From Ereboglobus luteus (lineage in GTDB: Bacteria > Verrucomicrobiota > Verrucomicrobiia > Opitutales > Opitutaceae), in the NCBI RefSeq assembly GCF_003096195.1, contig NZ_CP023004.1, positions 3,700,501 to 3,764,500 on the forward strand: a stretch of DNA of 64,000 nt. The letters run 5' to 3'. Of the stretch, positions 62,790 through 64,000 are shown piece by piece (positions within the stretch are counted from its first letter, which is position 1; each line of letters opens with the position of its first letter). The translations under genes were made by a program, and so were the position numbers. A model generated the notes under the pieces. The model made no database searches, was not told the DNA's origin, and worked only from the letters and a program-made list of their open reading frames with translations.

Positions 62790-63551
62790 ATGGCCCAGAA
62801 CGAGCTTCCTTTTATAACATATGTGATAAATTTGGACCGCTACCCGGATCGGTTCACCGCCATGTCGGCCGCGCTGGCCCGGGAGGAAATCCCCTGCGAA
62901 CGCATACGGGCCATTGATGGTCGCTCCCGTGTTTTTACCGAAGCCGAAATCGATCTCAAGGCCTACGAGAAAAACCACGGCAGACCGCCGGGCATTGGCG
63001 TCGCCGCCTGCTACATGAGCCACCTTTCGGCTTACAAAGCGCTGCTGGACACATCGTATGAATTCGCCCTGATATTCGAGGACGACATGGTCATCCACCC
63101 CGGACTCAGGCAGTTGGTGATCGATTCCATCAAGATTAAGGACTCATGGGACGTGCTGAGGTTTGCGGGGTTCCACTCCGGCTTTCCGGTGCGTCGAAAG
63201 ATGATCAACGCCACCCATTCGATGTGCTATAATTTCACCTCAAGAACCGGCGGCGGCTGTTATATGATAAACCGGAAGGCCGCGAAGAGTTATCTGGGGC
63301 AGATGCTGCCCATCACGGTGCATATCGATCACGAATATACCAAGTCGTGGAAATACAATCTTCGCATATTTTCCGTTTATCCCGCCCCGTGCGTCGATGC
63401 TGGATTGCCAACATCCATTGAATATGCTGCCGCAAAAAAACTAAAGAGACGGTGGTATAAAAAATTTCCCACATTGTGCTACAGGTCGAAAACCGCCCTG
63501 CGCCAAATCTGGCACGGCATCACGCACGGATATTGTTTTCCGGGAAAATAA
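62790..63551 (+). CDS. Glycosyltransferase family 25 (LPS biosynthesis) 2
   Basis: 253 residues. It opens ITYVINLDRYPDRFTAMSAA, then GIGVAACYMSHLSAYKALLD, acidic motif FALIFEDDMVIHPGL and GGGCYMINRKAAKSYLGQML. These are the GT25 elements also seen in the gene at 59659, but the two differ enough to be separate acquisitions or old paralogues. It is likely to add a hexose to core oligosaccharide. A 154-bp AT-rich gap precedes it, so it may have its own promoter. It is convergent with the partial FkbM gene. Confidence 0.92.
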   Translation: MAQNELPFITYVINLDRYPDRFTAMSAALAREEIPCERIRAIDGRSRVFTEAEIDLKAYEKNHGRPPGIGVAACYMSHLSAYKALLDTSYEFALIFEDDMVIHPGLRQLVIDSIKIKDSWDVLRFAGFHSGFPVRRKMINATHSMCYNFTSRTGGGCYMINRKAAKSYLGQMLPITVHIDHEYTKSWKYNLRIFSVYPAPCVDAGLPTSIEYAAAKKLKRRWYKKFPTLCYRSKTALRQIWHGITHGYCFPGK

Positions 63552-63593
63552 CTTCAACGACATAGTCGTTGTCGCAGCTAAATAACGTTACAT

Positions 63594-64000
63594 TTAGTTG
63601 TCCTGAATTCTGACACCTTTTATAAACCCAATTTCCCAATCCCCGTGACGTTCCCATTCGCAAAAACAAAAAAATGCGTTTTCCCTTAAAATATGCAGCA
63701 ATGCGTCGGGCTTGTCATTGTGGAACTCTATAACAACCACGTCTATCTTGCTTAATACGCCGCATCCGGCCAAATGCGGTATAATATCATATTCCGCACC
63801 TTCGCAATCGACCTTCAAAAATATTCGCTCCTTGCCGAAATGACTCTCGATTATTGGGACAAGGGCAGTTCGGGCATCCTCAATCATGATGTTTTCCAAC
63901 GTATATTCGGAGAAGCACCCGTCGAAAGTGGACTTTGATGATACCGACATGGCTTGGTCCAGATTGAATTTCACTTGCATGTGCTGTTTCCTGTCACCCA
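63594..64000 (-). CDS. FkbM family methyltransferase (5' end outside window)
   Basis: At least 135 codons are open to the right edge, so the N-terminal SAM-binding half lies beyond the window. An internal ATG at 63980 is not the likely start. Visible motifs are CFSEYTLENIMIEDARTALV, RIFLKVDCEGAEYDIIPHLA and IDVVVIEFHNDKPDALLHIL, typical of Methyltransf_21/FkbM C-terminal halves. Members O-methylate sugars in surface glycans. It is convergent with the GT25 gene and probably belongs to another transcript of the same glycan locus. Confidence 0.85.
   Translation of the reverse strand, partial: GDRKQHMQVKFNLDQAMSVSSKSTFDGCFSEYTLENIMIEDARTALVPIIESHFGKERIFLKVDCEGAEYDIIPHLAGCGVLSKIDVVVIEFHNDKPDALLHILRENAFFCFCEWERHGDWEIGFIKGVRIQDN

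Overview
The window is a GC-rich, gene-dense bacterial chromosome segment with about 55 protein genes and two tRNA genes. The gene content suggests a Gram-negative member of the Verrucomicrobiota, most likely Opitutaceae. That placement is inferred from family resemblance and was not checked by any search. Supporting signs are KdsA and a lipopolysaccharide-type glycosyltransferase block, a Porin_O_P porin, an RND pump, a NfeD/flotillin module, Tat-exported TIM-barrel sugar isomerase-like proteins, and very large secreted repeat proteins. No phage, insertion sequence, CRISPR array or rRNA operon was seen.

Layout. 1-4002 (minus): the 5' part of a giant secreted protein that runs off the left edge, with beta-repeats, a Listeria-Bacteroides repeat and a calcineurin-like phosphoesterase. 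4615-6687: two secreted hydrolases (GDPD, SGNH). 6977-11895: a lone nuoA, an unusual PTS-EIIA/diadenylate cyclase fusion, and a type IA topoisomerase. 12192-12453: divergent tRNA-Asp and tRNA-Arg. 12490-18152: osmC, coaB, doxX/marR, asnS, smr, tatA and a mutarotase-like gene. 18287-21971: nfeD-nfeD-floA-hypothetical membrane operon. 22000-25522: DUF481, LOG and Nudix genes on minus, ybaB-recR on plus. 25553-29387: an HTH gene divergent from a succinyl-CoA synthetase operon that carries two VOC-fold genes between sucC and sucD. 29666-32807: a large IPT/NHL/Ig surface protein broken by two one-base deletions in C runs. 32882-35782: three exported TIM-barrel isomerase-like genes. 35832-43047: a small hypothetical, an RsmB-like methyltransferase, yqgE, an esterase, a DUF5069-like gene, dinB, exoD and kdsA. 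43182-52655: cysK, porin, MBL hydrolase, RibD-like reductase, LysM protein, parB, sulP, rhodanese and azlCD. 52979-57315: an RND efflux pair behind a terminator-like leader. 57417-64000: six glycosyltransferases and the edge of an FkbM methyltransferase.

The most unusual signals are these. First, the EIIA/DAC fusion keeps both the phosphorylatable His and the DGA motif, so it could link PTS state to c-di-AMP synthesis. Second, there is a family of intercistronic elements built from degenerate 7-bp repeats. Purine-rich arms sit just after one stop codon and pyrimidine-rich arms just before the next ATG, in floA-orf, sucC-VOC, VOC-sucD and parB-sulP. In three of the four the arms can pair, which would put the downstream start next to a hairpin. 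Third, the divergent HTH/sucC region holds a 10-bp direct repeat spaced 21 bp, i.e. two helical turns.

Many long antisense reading frames exist because of high third-position GC. They were rejected in favour of frames with recognisable domains. Where an upstream in-frame ATG ran into a neighbouring gene, a tRNA or a terminator, the internal start was chosen, and this is stated for each gene.
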